From Clostridia bacterium (lineage in GTDB: Bacteria > Bacillota > Clostridia > Lachnospirales > Lachnospiraceae): a DNA stretch of 55,842 nucleotides. The position numbers and the translations under genes are program-made. Shown one piece after another: positions 1 to 8,113 of the stretch. Each line of letters opens with the position of its first letter. Within the stretch, counting starts at the first letter, position 1. The notes below the pieces were generated by a model. The model did no database searches and was not told where the DNA came from. It saw only the letters and a list, made by a program, of their open reading frames with translations. The stretch is from the NCBI GenBank assembly GCA_910575245.1, contig CAJTEN010000031.1, forward strand, positions 1-55,842, read 5' to 3'.

Positions 1-1090
1 GACGGAAGAACCTCAGTTTATAAAGGATGAGGGATGTCCTCCTGCGCTTATTGAGAAAAGCTATGCCACACCATCGCTGGTGTCCGGCATTCTGAAGAAT
101 AAATTTGTCCTCGGCCTGCCCTTTTACCGGCAGGAGCAGGATCTAAAAAGATCCGGCATTCTGACCACCCGGGCCACAATGGCTGCCTGGGCCATCCTCG
201 TGTTCCAGCTGTATTTTCAGTTTCTGGTGCAGTTCTTCCACAGGGAACTGCTGAAACGGCATTTCCTGATGATGGGCGGGACGCCCGTCCAGGTGCCCAA
301 AGAGCCGGGCAAAAGACCGCAGTCCAAGTCTTATGTGTGGCTGATGCGTTCCGGGGAGGACGGCCTGCCGCCCCTGCTGATATACCGGTATTCCCCGACA
401 AGAAATGGGAATAATGCGGTAGAAATGCTGGAAAGTCCCACGCCGGGATTGTACCTGATGGTGGACGGCTTCCAGGGATACGACAAACTGAAAAATGTAA
501 AACGCTGTGCCTGCTATGCTCACATCAGGAGGTATTTTTTGGATGCTATTCCAAAAGGAAGTGAAAAAGACTTGTCAAATCCGGCAGTGCAGGGTGCAGC
601 ATACTGTGATAAGCTGTTCCGGTATGAGCGCATATATAAGGAACAGGGGCTTTCCCATGAACAGCGCCAGAAACGCAGGATGAAAGACGAAAAGCCTGTT
701 GTGGATGCATTCATCAAATGGCTGGACCAGCAGAAGATGCCCGCAAGCAGCAATAAATTCAATAAAGCCCTGACTTACGCACGGAACCGCCAGGATATCC
801 TCCTGGCCTATCTGGAGGATGGCCGCTGCAGCCTGTCGGACAACATGGGCGAGAATTCGGTCCGCCCTGTTGTGGTAGGCAGGAAGAACTGGCTTTTTTC
901 AGACACGGTAGGTGGGGCCGAGGCAAGCATGGGGATATACACTATTGTAGAGATGGCAAAGTTTCACGGCTTAGACCCATACAAATATATGAAATACATT
1001 CTGGAGCAGCGTCCCAGCTATCGGCCAACAGATGAAGAACTTGAAAAGCTTGCACCATGGTCTTCATCCTGTCAGGAAATATGTAAGTAA
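1..1090 (+). pseudogene. IS66-family transposase, 3' part, probably inactive
   Basis: The reading frame is open to the window edge, so the 5' part lies outside; what remains is the DDE_Tnp_IS66 catalytic region. Recognisable blocks are YATPSL, LPFYRQEQ, the KEPGKRPQSKSYVW block, VDGFQGYD (second catalytic Asp) and NMGENSVRPVVVGRKNWLFS with the catalytic Glu. Where family members read (H/M)ADETPVQV this copy reads MMGGTPVQV (codons ggc ggg at 275-280), so the first catalytic Asp and its neighbouring Glu are both Gly, each explained by a single A-to-G change. Stop TAA at 1088-1090. No IS66 orfA/orfB partners are visible. Assignment is firm; inactivity is inferred from alignment to the family from memory. 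Confidence 0.88.
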
Positions 1091-1115
1091 GCAGGATTCA
1101 GATGTCAATGTGCGA

Positions 1116-1157
1116 AAGTATTTTAACTATTGCATTGGTATGCACGGTAAAATACTT
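1116..1157. repeat. 10-bp inverted repeat downstream of IS66 transposase
   Basis: AAGTATTTTA at 1116-1125 is the exact reverse complement of TAAAATACTT at 1148-1157, with a 22-nt loop. It lies 26 bp after the transposase stop and has no U-run, so it is more likely part of the IS66 right-end structure than a terminator. Confidence 0.5.
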
Positions 1158-1211
1158 GCATTACTGTGATTATTATTACACACTGGGGAATGATTCGCAA
1201 TCCACCCCTAA

Positions 1212-1472
1212 ATTAATCGCTTACTTTATAGAAGTACGTGTATATACTTTTCTTTAGATTTTGTCGAAAGCAACAAACTTCCCAAATGGGATCCGTTCTT
1301 CAATAGATTTGCGGCAAATCAGTACATGCTGTATGAGACAATTTATCGGAAGGATGGGATTTATAGACTGTTTGAAGCGTGCTATAAAGATAATCTACAT
1401 TCAATCTGGACAGGACAGGTATTGTACCGCAAGGGTAACTCCAAAGAAGAATTTTACAATATATTGTTATAA
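1212..1472 (+). pseudogene. 3' remnant of an unidentified gene next to the IS4 element
   Basis: From about 1254 one frame reads as ordinary protein with good composition (FVESNKLPKWDPFFNRFAAN, later YETIYRKDGIYRLFEACYKD and YRKGNSKEEFYNILL) and stops at TAA 1470-1472, directly against the left inverted repeat of the IS4-family element. The frame is closed upstream at 1209-1211 and has no start codon with a ribosome site, so this is a C-terminal fragment. If the IS is removed, the frame could run on as about five codons from the right flank. I do not recognise the family. Confidence 0.45.
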
Positions 1473-1490
1473 ACTCAAACTTCCCATAAG
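1473..1490. repeat. left terminal inverted repeat of IS4-family element
   Basis: ACTCAAACTTCCCATAAG pairs with the reverse complement of 3131-3148 at 17 of 18 positions. Confidence 0.8.
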
Positions 1491-1535
1491 CATTTATTAG
1501 GCAAAACCTTGTAATTACTGGCAATAGTTCTCGAA

Positions 1536-2994
1536 TTATGCACCTGTTGACATTTCACCACCATTATGTTCTATTGATGCCAACAGCCCTGCATCCTCCA
1601 TCTGCTTTTGGCAGATCGACTGGATAAAGTTAGGCTGGGATATATACCAGTTAAGGATTTCTCCCCTTACGGATTTCTCCATCTGGATTTTACCATTTGC
1701 CAATCCATCCGCAATGATAGCTACAAGCTTATTTAACGCACCTGAAAGCTCTATGTCGCGGACATCATCATAGCATAAGAAGAAGATTTCCCCCCATTGA
1801 ATGGTAATCACTGTTTTTTCTGCGTATCCATTCAAGTATGATATACCTTGTGAATACCAGTACCGTACTTGATACGGTTGTGCCATAATTCACGGGCTGG
1901 AATTCCCTGCCGAGTTTCAGCAGGGATTTGCTGACCTTGAAGCAGCATTCTATCGACCACCTGTACCCATATCTGCGGATGATTTCCGCATCGGACAAAG
2001 AACAGTCTGTAGAAAGGATGGTGATGTATTCGCTTTTGTTGTTGCGGTTGCGCACAAACACAAGTTTTACAGGGATATGTTCCCGTTTTGTTTTCACAAC
2101 AACAGAACCGAGGATATCCCCGGCGGTATTCATCCGCGCAAAGTATGCTGCAAGGCTGCCAAGGTTATAGAGCCCGCCGTTAAAATGATACATCTGCCTG
2201 TTGTTCTTCAGCATGCCGATGACATCGAGCCCACAATCAAGGATCCTTTTGATAAATGGTTCGTTGGTAAACCATGTGTCCATGAGGATGTACTGTGCGG
2301 GGACACCGGCGGCAAGCGCTTCCCGGATCATTGCAATGGCAGCATCCGGCTTATGCATGGTTGCGGATACCCTTGCTTTGTAGCTATTTGTACGCCTGTC
2401 AATCCTGGGGTTGATCTCTTTGAAGCGCTTTTCCCGCTTTGCGGATGAAAGCATGTTGAAGGCAACGGGGATAAAGCTGAAGCCGTCCGTCCATCCGAGT
2501 GTAAGGAGGTTGAATCCCCTGACGCTTTTGCCGGTGACATGGTCAAATACAAATGCCAGCGGTTCCACGGATTTGCTGCGTCCCCTGCCAATAAACGAAT
2601 CATCAAGAACCAGTGCCCTGAAGCGGCTGCGTTTGGCCAGCGTATCAAAAAATACCGTCACCTTTGCGGCAAGCAGCGTTATGAAGCGCCTCCAGTTGTA
2701 ATGCCCATTGCCAAGGAAGCGGTGGTATGTGCTCTTTGAGCAGGCGATATCCTGTTTCTTGGAGCCAAGATACCGGTACAGGTTACATCCCTGAAAGACC
2801 ATCAGCAGGAGGAACTGGAATATTTCAAATGCCGTGCGTTTCTCATCCGGGGATTCGCCTTTCAATATGCGGCTGTTTTTGCGGATGCCGCAACGGAATA
2901 GCAGCCCGCTTATATCAAGCTCCCTGATGGCGGCAATAAAACTCATGTTAAGTTCGTGGCCGGGGTTTTCTTTTGCACCATTATGCTGTATCAT
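1536..2994 (-). pseudogene. IS4-family transposase, frameshifted near its C-terminus
   Basis: DDE transposase with the RNase H-like core of the DDE_Tnp_1 group: first Asp in LVLDDSFIGRG, second in ILMDTWFTN, and the IS4 signature Y-x2-R-x3-E-x6-K in YGYRWSIECCFKVSKS. The ATG at 2994 is preferred because AAGGAG lies about 11 nt upstream, whereas the GTG at 3006 sits inside that ribosome site. The first frame ends early at 1768; the true C-terminus (GEIFFLCYDDVRD to GGEMSTGA) continues in another frame to 1536. The switch point is a six-G run (complement of 1790-1795); five G would restore one frame. Mutation, sequencing error or slippage are all possible. Confidence 0.85.
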
Positions 2995-3106
2995 AAGATC
3001 AGGCACTCCTTTCGGTGTGGTTTGTATTTTTGCTGATCTTATTATACCAAAGGCCAGTGCCTTTTTGGTGTCAAGACATCAATTTTATAGTCAGTTTTTA
3101 TAATAT

Positions 3107-3137
3107 CTATAAGGATTTTCGTTGAAAATCCTTATAG
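3107..3137. repeat. perfect 14-bp hairpin inside the IS4 right end
   Basis: The arms at 3107-3120 and 3124-3137 are exact reverse complements with a GTT loop. It lies between the terminus and the transposase start at 2994. In IS4 relatives such as IS231 and IS10, structures near the 5' end limit transposase expression from outside transcripts; a similar guard role is inferred here. Confidence 0.7.
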
Positions 3138-3148
3138 GAAGTTTGAGT
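3131..3148. repeat. right terminal inverted repeat of IS4-family element
   Basis: CTTATAGGAAGTTTGAGT, the inverse of 1473-1490 with one mismatch; its inner part overlaps the arm of the 14-bp subterminal hairpin. Confidence 0.8.
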
Positions 3149-3271
3149 ATGAATCCTTTATTTAAGCTGATTAGCTGTGTAGAACCACTTAAACTCGGGA
3201 ATTCAGGAGCATTTAATTATCGATAATTGTGCGATGCCGTACTAGCGGATACATCGATAAAAGATATTCTA

Positions 3272-3299
3272 TTGACTTTCTTGAAATTTTACTTATAAT
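3272..3299 (+). promoter_or_regulatory. sigma-A-type promoter of the abiE operon
   Basis: TTGACT (3272-3277), a 16-nt spacer and TATAAT (3294-3299), about 60 bp before the abiEi start codon. The predicted transcript starts near 3306, immediately before the operator palindrome. Confidence 0.65.
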
Positions 3300-3310
3300 A
3301 TTTACTAAAG

Positions 3311-3338
3311 TATACAACTTTCATCACTGAGTTGTATA
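3311..3338 (+). promoter_or_regulatory. palindromic operator, probably for AbiEi autoregulation
   Basis: TATACAACT (3311-3319) and AGTTGTATA (3330-3338) form a perfect 9-bp dyad with a 10-nt spacer just downstream of the predicted transcription start. AbiEi antitoxins repress their own promoter by binding inverted repeats through an N-terminal winged helix, so this is the natural binding site. Confidence 0.6.
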
Positions 3339-3359
3339 AAAATATGGTGAGGTAAATGC

Positions 3360-3953
3360 ATGAGCGAAAATCTGAAATTGATTTTTGTTAAACACGGCGG
3401 AATTATGAGGACGGCTGAACTCAAGGAAGCCGGATATTATTATAAAAAAATTCAGAAGCTTTTGGATAGTGGTGAAATCGAGCAGGTACGCCGAGGATAC
3501 TATCAGTATTCAGGTGAAGATTCTTTTTCAGATATTTCATCAATCATAGCTCTTTTTCCAGATGGCGTGATCTGTATGGAAAGCGCACTGGATTATTATG
3601 GCTATACTGATCGGACACCTTCAGCATGGCATCTGGCTGTGGATTATAAAAGCACAAGGACGAGGTTTTATATTGACTATCCGATTGTTAAGCCACATTT
3701 TATTCGAAGTGACCGTTATCCGGTTGGAATTGTGAATGGAAAAATAGATGGCAAACCAGTGAAAGTATACGACAGAGAAAGGACAATTTGCGATTTGCTA
3801 CTCCATAGAAATAAGGTTGATGGGGAAGTGTTTAATGCTGCAATTCGGCGATATATCAATGATCCGAAAAAAATGGAAGCACGACTCATGAAGTATGCAA
3901 AGGTGTTGCATGTTGAAAAGAAAGTCAGAGAGGTACTGGGAGTATGGCTGTAA
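3360..3953 (+). CDS. abiEi: AbiEi-family antitoxin (type IV toxin-antitoxin)
   Basis: 197-aa antitoxin of the AbiE abortive-infection system. The N-terminal about 60 residues are a winged helix (IMRTAELKEAGYYYKKIQKL, then EIEQVRRGYY with the usual beta-wing), followed by the AbiEi C-terminal domain (ICMESALDYYGYT, VYDRERTICDLL). In this family the N-terminal domain binds operator DNA while the C-terminal domain neutralises the toxin without stable contact. The start ATG follows GTGAGG at good distance. The gene overlaps abiEii by 10 bp (translational coupling), and a promoter and dyad operator lie directly upstream. Homology is clear from motifs and from the partner gene. Confidence 0.9.
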   Translation: MSENLKLIFVKHGGIMRTAELKEAGYYYKKIQKLLDSGEIEQVRRGYYQYSGEDSFSDISSIIALFPDGVICMESALDYYGYTDRTPSAWHLAVDYKSTRTRFYIDYPIVKPHFIRSDRYPVGIVNGKIDGKPVKVYDRERTICDLLLHRNKVDGEVFNAAIRRYINDPKKMEARLMKYAKVLHVEKKVREVLGVWL

Positions 3954-4843
3954 AAAATATGGCAGCATCGGTGTTGACTCGACTGAAAAATCAGTCTAAA
4001 GTAGAAGGGGTTTCTTTTCAAATGGTTCTTCAGTTGTTTGTGCAGGAAGAGTTTTTAAGAAGGCTTTCAGTTTCTAAATATGTTGAAAATCTGATACTGA
4101 AGGGCGGCATGTTTATCTATATGCTCACGGAGTTTAATTCAAGACCAACACGTGATATTGATTTTCTGCTTAGGAATCTTCAGGGCAGTCTCGAAAACAT
4201 AGAGTATATGATGAGGGATATCTGTAGTATCAGTTCAGGTAATGATTTCATTACATTGGAGGTGTTGGGTCTGGAGACTATTTCGGTGGATAAGAAATAT
4301 CCTGGCGTAAAGGCATCTTTTATGGGAAGGATTAATAGCGTCAGGATCCCCTTTTCTATTGATGTTGGGATTGATGATGTGATTGTTCCTGAGCCGGTTA
4401 AGAGAAGATTTGCTACCAGGTTATTGGATTTTGACTCACCGTATATATACACCTATTCATTGGAGAGTACTATCGCTGAGAAGTTTGACGCAATTTTGCG
4501 AAGGATGGCAGGAACAAGCCGTATGAAAGATTTTTACGATATTTATTATCTGTCAGGAATCTTTGATTTTGACGGAAAAACTCTCGCAAAGGCGATGAAC
4601 ACTACATTAAATCACAGGAAGAGAGAGCTGATGAAGGATGCTTTTATAGATATCGATGATTTCAGGGAAAATGTGTTTTTGCTTACACAGTGGCGAGCTT
4701 TTGAGCCAGCAAGGGCGACGGAACTTGCTTTTGCTGATGTTATTGACAGGTTGAAGTTATTTCTTGAACCGCTTTATCAGAGTGTACTGCAGGGAATAGA
4801 GTATAATAGACAGTGGGACTGTGAGAGTAAACAATGGATATAA
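3944..4843 (+). CDS. abiEii: AbiEii-family nucleotidyltransferase toxin
   Basis: 299-aa partner of AbiEi. It belongs to the DNA polymerase beta-type nucleotidyltransferases: LILKGGMFIYML is followed by RPTRDIDFLL, giving the GG/S and DxD catalytic signature at about residues 49-75; later conserved blocks are STIAEKFDAIL and RMKDFYDIYYLS. Characterised relatives modify the acceptor end of tRNAs using NTPs and cause growth arrest, which limits phage spread. All catalytic residues are visible, so the toxin looks active. Its start overlaps the abiEi stop. No third gene follows in the operon. Confidence 0.9.
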   Translation: MAVKNMAASVLTRLKNQSKVEGVSFQMVLQLFVQEEFLRRLSVSKYVENLILKGGMFIYMLTEFNSRPTRDIDFLLRNLQGSLENIEYMMRDICSISSGNDFITLEVLGLETISVDKKYPGVKASFMGRINSVRIPFSIDVGIDDVIVPEPVKRRFATRLLDFDSPYIYTYSLESTIAEKFDAILRRMAGTSRMKDFYDIYYLSGIFDFDGKTLAKAMNTTLNHRKRELMKDAFIDIDDFRENVFLLTQWRAFEPARATELAFADVIDRLKLFLEPLYQSVLQGIEYNRQWDCESKQWI

Positions 4844-4960
4844 GGAAATAGATTATAAGTATCACGAAAGGAGTACAAATACTGAAGACTATATAAAAAG
4901 CATGAGAATATTTTCTAATGGAAAAATTATTCCCGTTTTGAAGAGGTATAGAACAATATC

Positions 4961-5062
4961 ATGCAACCAAATACTCTTAATAATTATAATATTAAGGCTG
5001 AGAACTTCTGCCAAAATACTGTATCAGTTGAATTTACCGATACACAGAGAAAGTTTTCAGCG
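4961..5062 (+). pseudogene. N-terminal stub of a class I SAM methyltransferase
   Basis: The frame from ATG 4961 (MQPNTLNNYNIKAENF, then NTVSVEFTDTQRKFSA) resembles the first 35 residues of small SAM-dependent methyltransferases common in Firmicutes, which begin xTLxYYNxNAxxFxxxTVSVxF and go on to a DxGCGSGRD motif. That glycine motif is missing: similarity ends at about 5062, against the end of the convergent HTH gene. It therefore looks like a gene cut off by recombination. The assignment rests on remembered family pattern and a short stretch, hence moderate confidence. Confidence 0.5.
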
Positions 5063-5063
5063 T

Positions 5064-5273
5064 CTATACGGAATCGTCAGCTACAATTTCAATGATATCA
5101 TTCGGCGTACACTCCAGAATCTGGCAAAGTCTGTGGATCGTTTCTACCGTGACGTTTTTAATATGTCGCAAGTTACTCATTAAATGGCTGGAGATGCCAT
5201 AGTGATTCACCAGGCTGTATGTTGTAACACCTTGTTTCTGCATTGTTTGCCACAACAGGGTATAAGAATACAT
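5064..5273 (-). CDS. small XRE-family helix-turn-helix protein
   Basis: 69-aa single-domain protein of the HTH_26/Cro-CI type (MYSYTLLWQTMQKQGVTTYS, then YGISSHLMSNLRHIKN as the HTH and LCQILECTPNDIIEI as the closing helices). Such proteins bind DNA as dimers and often govern neighbouring mobile or toxin genes. It is complete, ending TAG at 5064-5066. It sits between the abiE operon and the convergently decayed ATPase gene; no direct target can be assigned. The conserved ending CxPxDIIE matches the family well. Confidence 0.8.
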   Translation of the reverse strand: MYSYTLLWQTMQKQGVTTYSLVNHYGISSHLMSNLRHIKNVTVETIHRLCQILECTPNDIIEIVADDSV

Positions 5274-5452
5274 TTTAGAGTTTCCTTTTTTTTACCCCAT
5301 TGGCAGTTCCTTGAGGGAATCCGCCAGGCTGGAGTTCTTTTTTGGATGTCTGCCCTGGTGCCATGCCCGTCTGGGCGGCTTACAAAATCGATCACCCGCA
5401 CCCTGCGCTCCTTCGCTGGCCCGGCATCTTCTGTGGTGTTTACAAGAACGGG

Positions 5453-7052
5453 TTACATTGTAAAATCAATGATCTTGCAGCTATGCTTTCTGATGCCGGA
5501 GAGGGTGTCCTTTTCGTATGTGATCCCTACCAGTAAAACAGGGCATCCAAGATTCTTCAGGGCATCCGGATATTTTTTTGCAGAATCTGGTCAATGGCTC
5601 CTTCGGCGGATTTGTTCCACTTCAGCTCAATCACCAAAGCCGGCCAATCGGAGTCATGGCGGGGAAGGTATACAACATCCGCATAGCCGTCTCCGGCAGG
5701 AAGCTCTTCCCACTGGAGATAATGATCCCGGTAAGTGTAATAAGCCAGCTCAATTACACTGCGCAGACTGTCCTCCCTGTTGTAGTGAAGGGGCGCTGTT
5801 TCTTCGGCATGCACCTTTTCTATCTGTGCCGCCACCGCATCTTCTTTCTTCTGAATCGTGTCCAGAAAAAGTTGATCGCTCTGCGCGAGCCGCTTCAGCG
5901 TTGCTTCATGTTTTACTTCGCGTATGGATCTTTGAAACTCCAGTTTAATCTCTTCATTTGGAATCTGTACAGTCTTCATTTCTGAGTCATAGGCCAGATA
6001 TCCAAAATGGACAAGAAGAGTCAGAACATCGTCTTTTCCCCTGAAGGTTTTTAGATCATTTGCAAACCCGGTTGTATTGATTTTTACATCCACACCGCCA
6101 ATTAATTTGGCAATCGTTTTTGACAGACCGTTATAATCCTGACTGATATAATCCATTAAACTTTCGGCGGCTGACGTCTCTGTCCAATAAGAATCAAAAT
6201 CTTCATTCCGAATGGCTTTCATGACTGAATTGGGATTATAAACTGAACCGACATTTTTGAAATAATATCCGTCATACCAGCGTTTCATTGACTGGAAACT
6301 GATATATTTTTCTGCACATAGTTTCCTGACTTCCGGTTCTGTAAAGCCAACATACTTCCCAAACTGGCGAGGCTTTATCATCGAAAACTCTTCAAAATCT
6401 GAAATGGCCGATTGCGATCCGTCTTTTTTTATAGGCAGGATTCCGGTCATGTAAGCGGCGGCGACCGCTCTGGGAGTAAAGTTCGTGTTCTTAAACCAGC
6501 CTCTAAGCAGGTTAAGATAAGCCTGCTGTGCGGACTCATCCTCTTTAGCTTCACGGATCATGGCATCCCATTCATCAATGATAAATATAAACTGTCTGCC
6601 GCCATGCCGTTCTACGTATCGAATGATACAGTCGTTCAGGTTCTTCTCATCAGCAAGCTCAGGATCCATGGATTTCAGCTCATCTTGAATACTTTCCACG
6701 ATTATATCCGGAACAAGATCCAGAGGTTTTTTTTTCGCTTCATGTCAGAGATAAAGCCTGTTATGTCCAGGCATATTACATTGTATTGATTTAAGTGCCT
6801 GGCATAATCCTGTGTCCTGGCGATTTCCTTATCATCAAACAGCCCGTGGGAATCGCAGGAGCAATCGTAATAGGCACTCAGCATTTTAGCGGCAAAAGAC
6901 TTGCCGAAACGGCGCGGCCTGCTGATGCATACCAGACTGTCGGAACTGCCGATTCTATGATTCATCAGTTCAATCAGGCCGGTTTTGTCGATATAATCTC
7001 CACGGCAGATCTTCTCGAATCCGCTGTTTCCCGGATTAACGTATATGCCCAT
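5453..7052 (-). pseudogene. AAA-ATPase-like / PD-(D/E)XK nuclease protein, two frameshifts
   Basis: Member of the AAA-ATPase_like plus PDDEXK_9 family, common in many copies in Lachnospiraceae, of unknown function. N-terminal part (from ATG 7052): YVNPGNSGFEKI, then SRPRRFGKSFAAKML as Walker A. Middle: FIFIIDEWDAMI as Walker B, MTGILPIKK, WYDGYYF. C-terminal nuclease: GYADVVYLP and ALVIELKWNKSA giving D...ExK. Two single-base losses break it: a nine-T run at 6727-6735 (ten would keep frame) and a seven-T run at 5573-5579 (eight would keep frame, running on through KYPDALKNLGCPVLLVG to a stop at 5453). Restored length is about 533 aa, normal for the family. It is either a pseudogene or relies on slippage. 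Confidence 0.85.
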
Positions 7053-7170
7053 TTTGCGTCCCCTTTAAGAAGCCTTTCCGGACAGATGGATATTATCTGT
7101 CTGGTTTGTTTCAGGGTAAACGATAAGATTCTGAAAGTCAAGTGAATACGATGGATTTTTGGTACAGCAA

Positions 7171-7211
7171 CGTGACACTTCAGCCCAGGACTTTGCATTT
7201 GGTGCAAAGTT
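7171..7211 (+). repeat. dispersed palindromic-element end (copy A)
   Basis: CGTGACACTTCAGCCCAGG followed by an 8-bp hairpin (ACTTTGCA 7190-7197 / TGCAAAGT 7203-7210). The same end-plus-hairpin occurs at 18761-18802 and, reversed, at 48971-49008. A reversed end without the hairpin lies at 8066-8084, so these two ends face each other across the micro-genes. Confidence 0.7.
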
Positions 7212-7374
7212 TGTTAAGGCCAAAAGCATCAATATTGCCGTACAACAAGTCAAAAATCTATCTAGTTTCAATGCTGATAATAGAGTATGATCTGTATTGT
7301 AAAGAGAACAGAGGAAAACAAAAACCTCTGCTCCAGAAAATCAAATCCGGTAAGGAAGAAAGGTGTGTTGAATC

Positions 7375-7521
7375 ATGAAAAATTATATGAGAACAATGTT
7401 AGAGAACTACTTTATGAACAATCAGGTTGTAATGCAGCATGTAGGGAACGAAGATGCACCTGCAGAAATGCTGAAAAGGAATTCCTACACATTGCTGAAC
7501 GTATCTCCTAGATTCTTCTAG
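7375..7521 (+). CDS. 48-aa peptide, first of two tandem paralogues
   Basis: Starts ATG 7375 behind GGAAGAAAGGTG and ends TAG 7521. The sequence begins MKNYMRTMLENYFMNNQVVM and ends PAEMLKRNSYTLLNVSPRFF. It is 36/48 identical to the second copy at 7629, and all but one of the last 20 residues are the same, with largely synonymous or conservative differences elsewhere; this argues for a translated, selected product. It has no Cys, no signal peptide and no lipobox. A conserved hydrophobic, basic C-terminus after a KR pair could be a mature peptide. I recognise no family; a peptide signal, toxin or RiPP-type precursor are only possibilities. Confidence 0.7.
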   Translation: MKNYMRTMLENYFMNNQVVMQHVGNEDAPAEMLKRNSYTLLNVSPRFF

Positions 7522-7628
7522 GACCAGGGTGCAGAGAAAGAGCGAAACAATTAACAACATAGAGAGTGATGACAAAGTAGGTAACAGTGTTGAAGGCCGA
7601 TTTGTCAGGAAGAAAGGTGAGTGGAATT

Positions 7629-7775
7629 ATGAAAAATTATATGAAGACTATGATGGAAACTTATTTTGTAAAGAATCTGGTTGTTTTCAACCACGTAAGC
7701 GATGAGGATGTACCAGCAGAAATGCTTAAGAGAAACTCTTATGCACTGTTAAATGTATCTCCCAGATTTTTCTAG
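7629..7775 (+). CDS. 48-aa peptide, second of two tandem paralogues
   Basis: Starts ATG 7629 behind GGAAGAAAGGTGAG, a ribosome-site region nearly identical to that of the first copy, and ends TAG 7775. Begins MKNYMKTMMETYFVKNLVVF and ends PAEMLKRNSYALLNVSPRFF. Same length as its neighbour with no gaps. It is followed after 64 bp by a strong rho-independent terminator, so the pair likely forms one short transcript. The 107-bp space between the copies has no other gene. No processing enzyme, transporter or kinase is adjacent, unlike standard RiPP or quorum-sensing loci. Function unknown. Confidence 0.7.
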   Translation: MKNYMKTMMETYFVKNLVVFNHVSDEDVPAEMLKRNSYALLNVSPRFF

Positions 7776-7839
7776 GCGATGAAGTCTGAAAGGAATGTTT
7801 CCTTTCCAAAAGCAGACAATACAGAAAAGATATCATAGT

Positions 7840-7873
7840 AACCCCGCAGGGATCGATTCCTGCGGGGTTTTTG
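7840..7873 (+). terminator. rho-independent terminator after the micro-genes
   Basis: AACCCCGCAGG (7840-7850) pairs perfectly with CCTGCGGGGTT (7859-7869) over an 8-nt loop, followed by a T run to 7872. Being GC-rich with A on the other side it could also stop weak minus-strand transcription. Confidence 0.85.
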
Positions 7874-7885
7874 CAACAAAAAATT

Positions 7886-8070
7886 CTAATCGAATGCCAA
7901 CTGCATGCCTTTTTCCAACAGGGCTACAAGACCGCAGATCGTTTCTTCCGAATCTTCGGCGGTGGAACCCAGAAAGGTGTTGTTCAGCTTGACGGCGAGT
8001 ATGATGAGCACGATTCCGGCGAGTGCACCCGGATACTCGAAATGGATATCATCCAGAGTAACGCCCTGTG
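7886..8070 (-). pseudogene. possible 3' gene remnant, minus strand
   Basis: On the minus strand one frame reads VTLDDIHFEYPGALAGIVLI, then LAVKLNNTF and EETICGLVALLEKGMQLAFD, with codon use like the neighbouring genes, and ends TAG 7886-7888. It has no start: just upstream (8066-8084) lies a palindromic-element end, as if the gene had been cut there. The plus strand is also open here (81 codons), so the choice is uncertain. Family not recognised. Confidence 0.3.
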
Positions 8071-8084
8071 GGCTGAACCGTTAC
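8066..8084 (-). repeat. dispersed palindromic-element end (copy B, reversed)
   Basis: CTGTGGGCTGAACCGTTAC is the reverse complement of GTAACGGTTCAGCCCACAG, matching the end GTAACAGTTCAGCCCAGG at 18762. With copy A at 7171 it brackets about 0.9 kb containing both micro-genes and their terminator. Confidence 0.55.
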
Positions 8085-8113
8085 ATAAATATTATCATGT
8101 ATTATTATACATA

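Larger units (their letters stand above)
1473..3148 (-). mobile_element. IS4-family insertion sequence, complete with both ends
   Basis: A 1676-bp element bounded by 18-bp imperfect terminal inverted repeats (1473-1490 and 3131-3148, one mismatch). It carries a single minus-strand DDE transposase gene. Inside the right end is a perfect 14-bp hairpin (3107-3137). I see no convincing direct target duplication: the left flank ends ttgttataa and the right flank begins atgaatcct, so either the target site has diverged or the element has been rearranged. The transposase is frameshifted, so this copy is probably immobile unless helped in trans. Confidence 0.8.

Noticed and set aside
1470..3151. Target-site duplication of the IS4-family element
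   Set aside because: Bases flanking the two ends do not repeat beyond chance; no duplication claimed.
4821..5183. 120-codon plus-strand frame after abiEii
   Set aside because: It overlaps the abiEii end, the methyltransferase stub in another frame and the antisense HTH gene; no motif or ribosome site.
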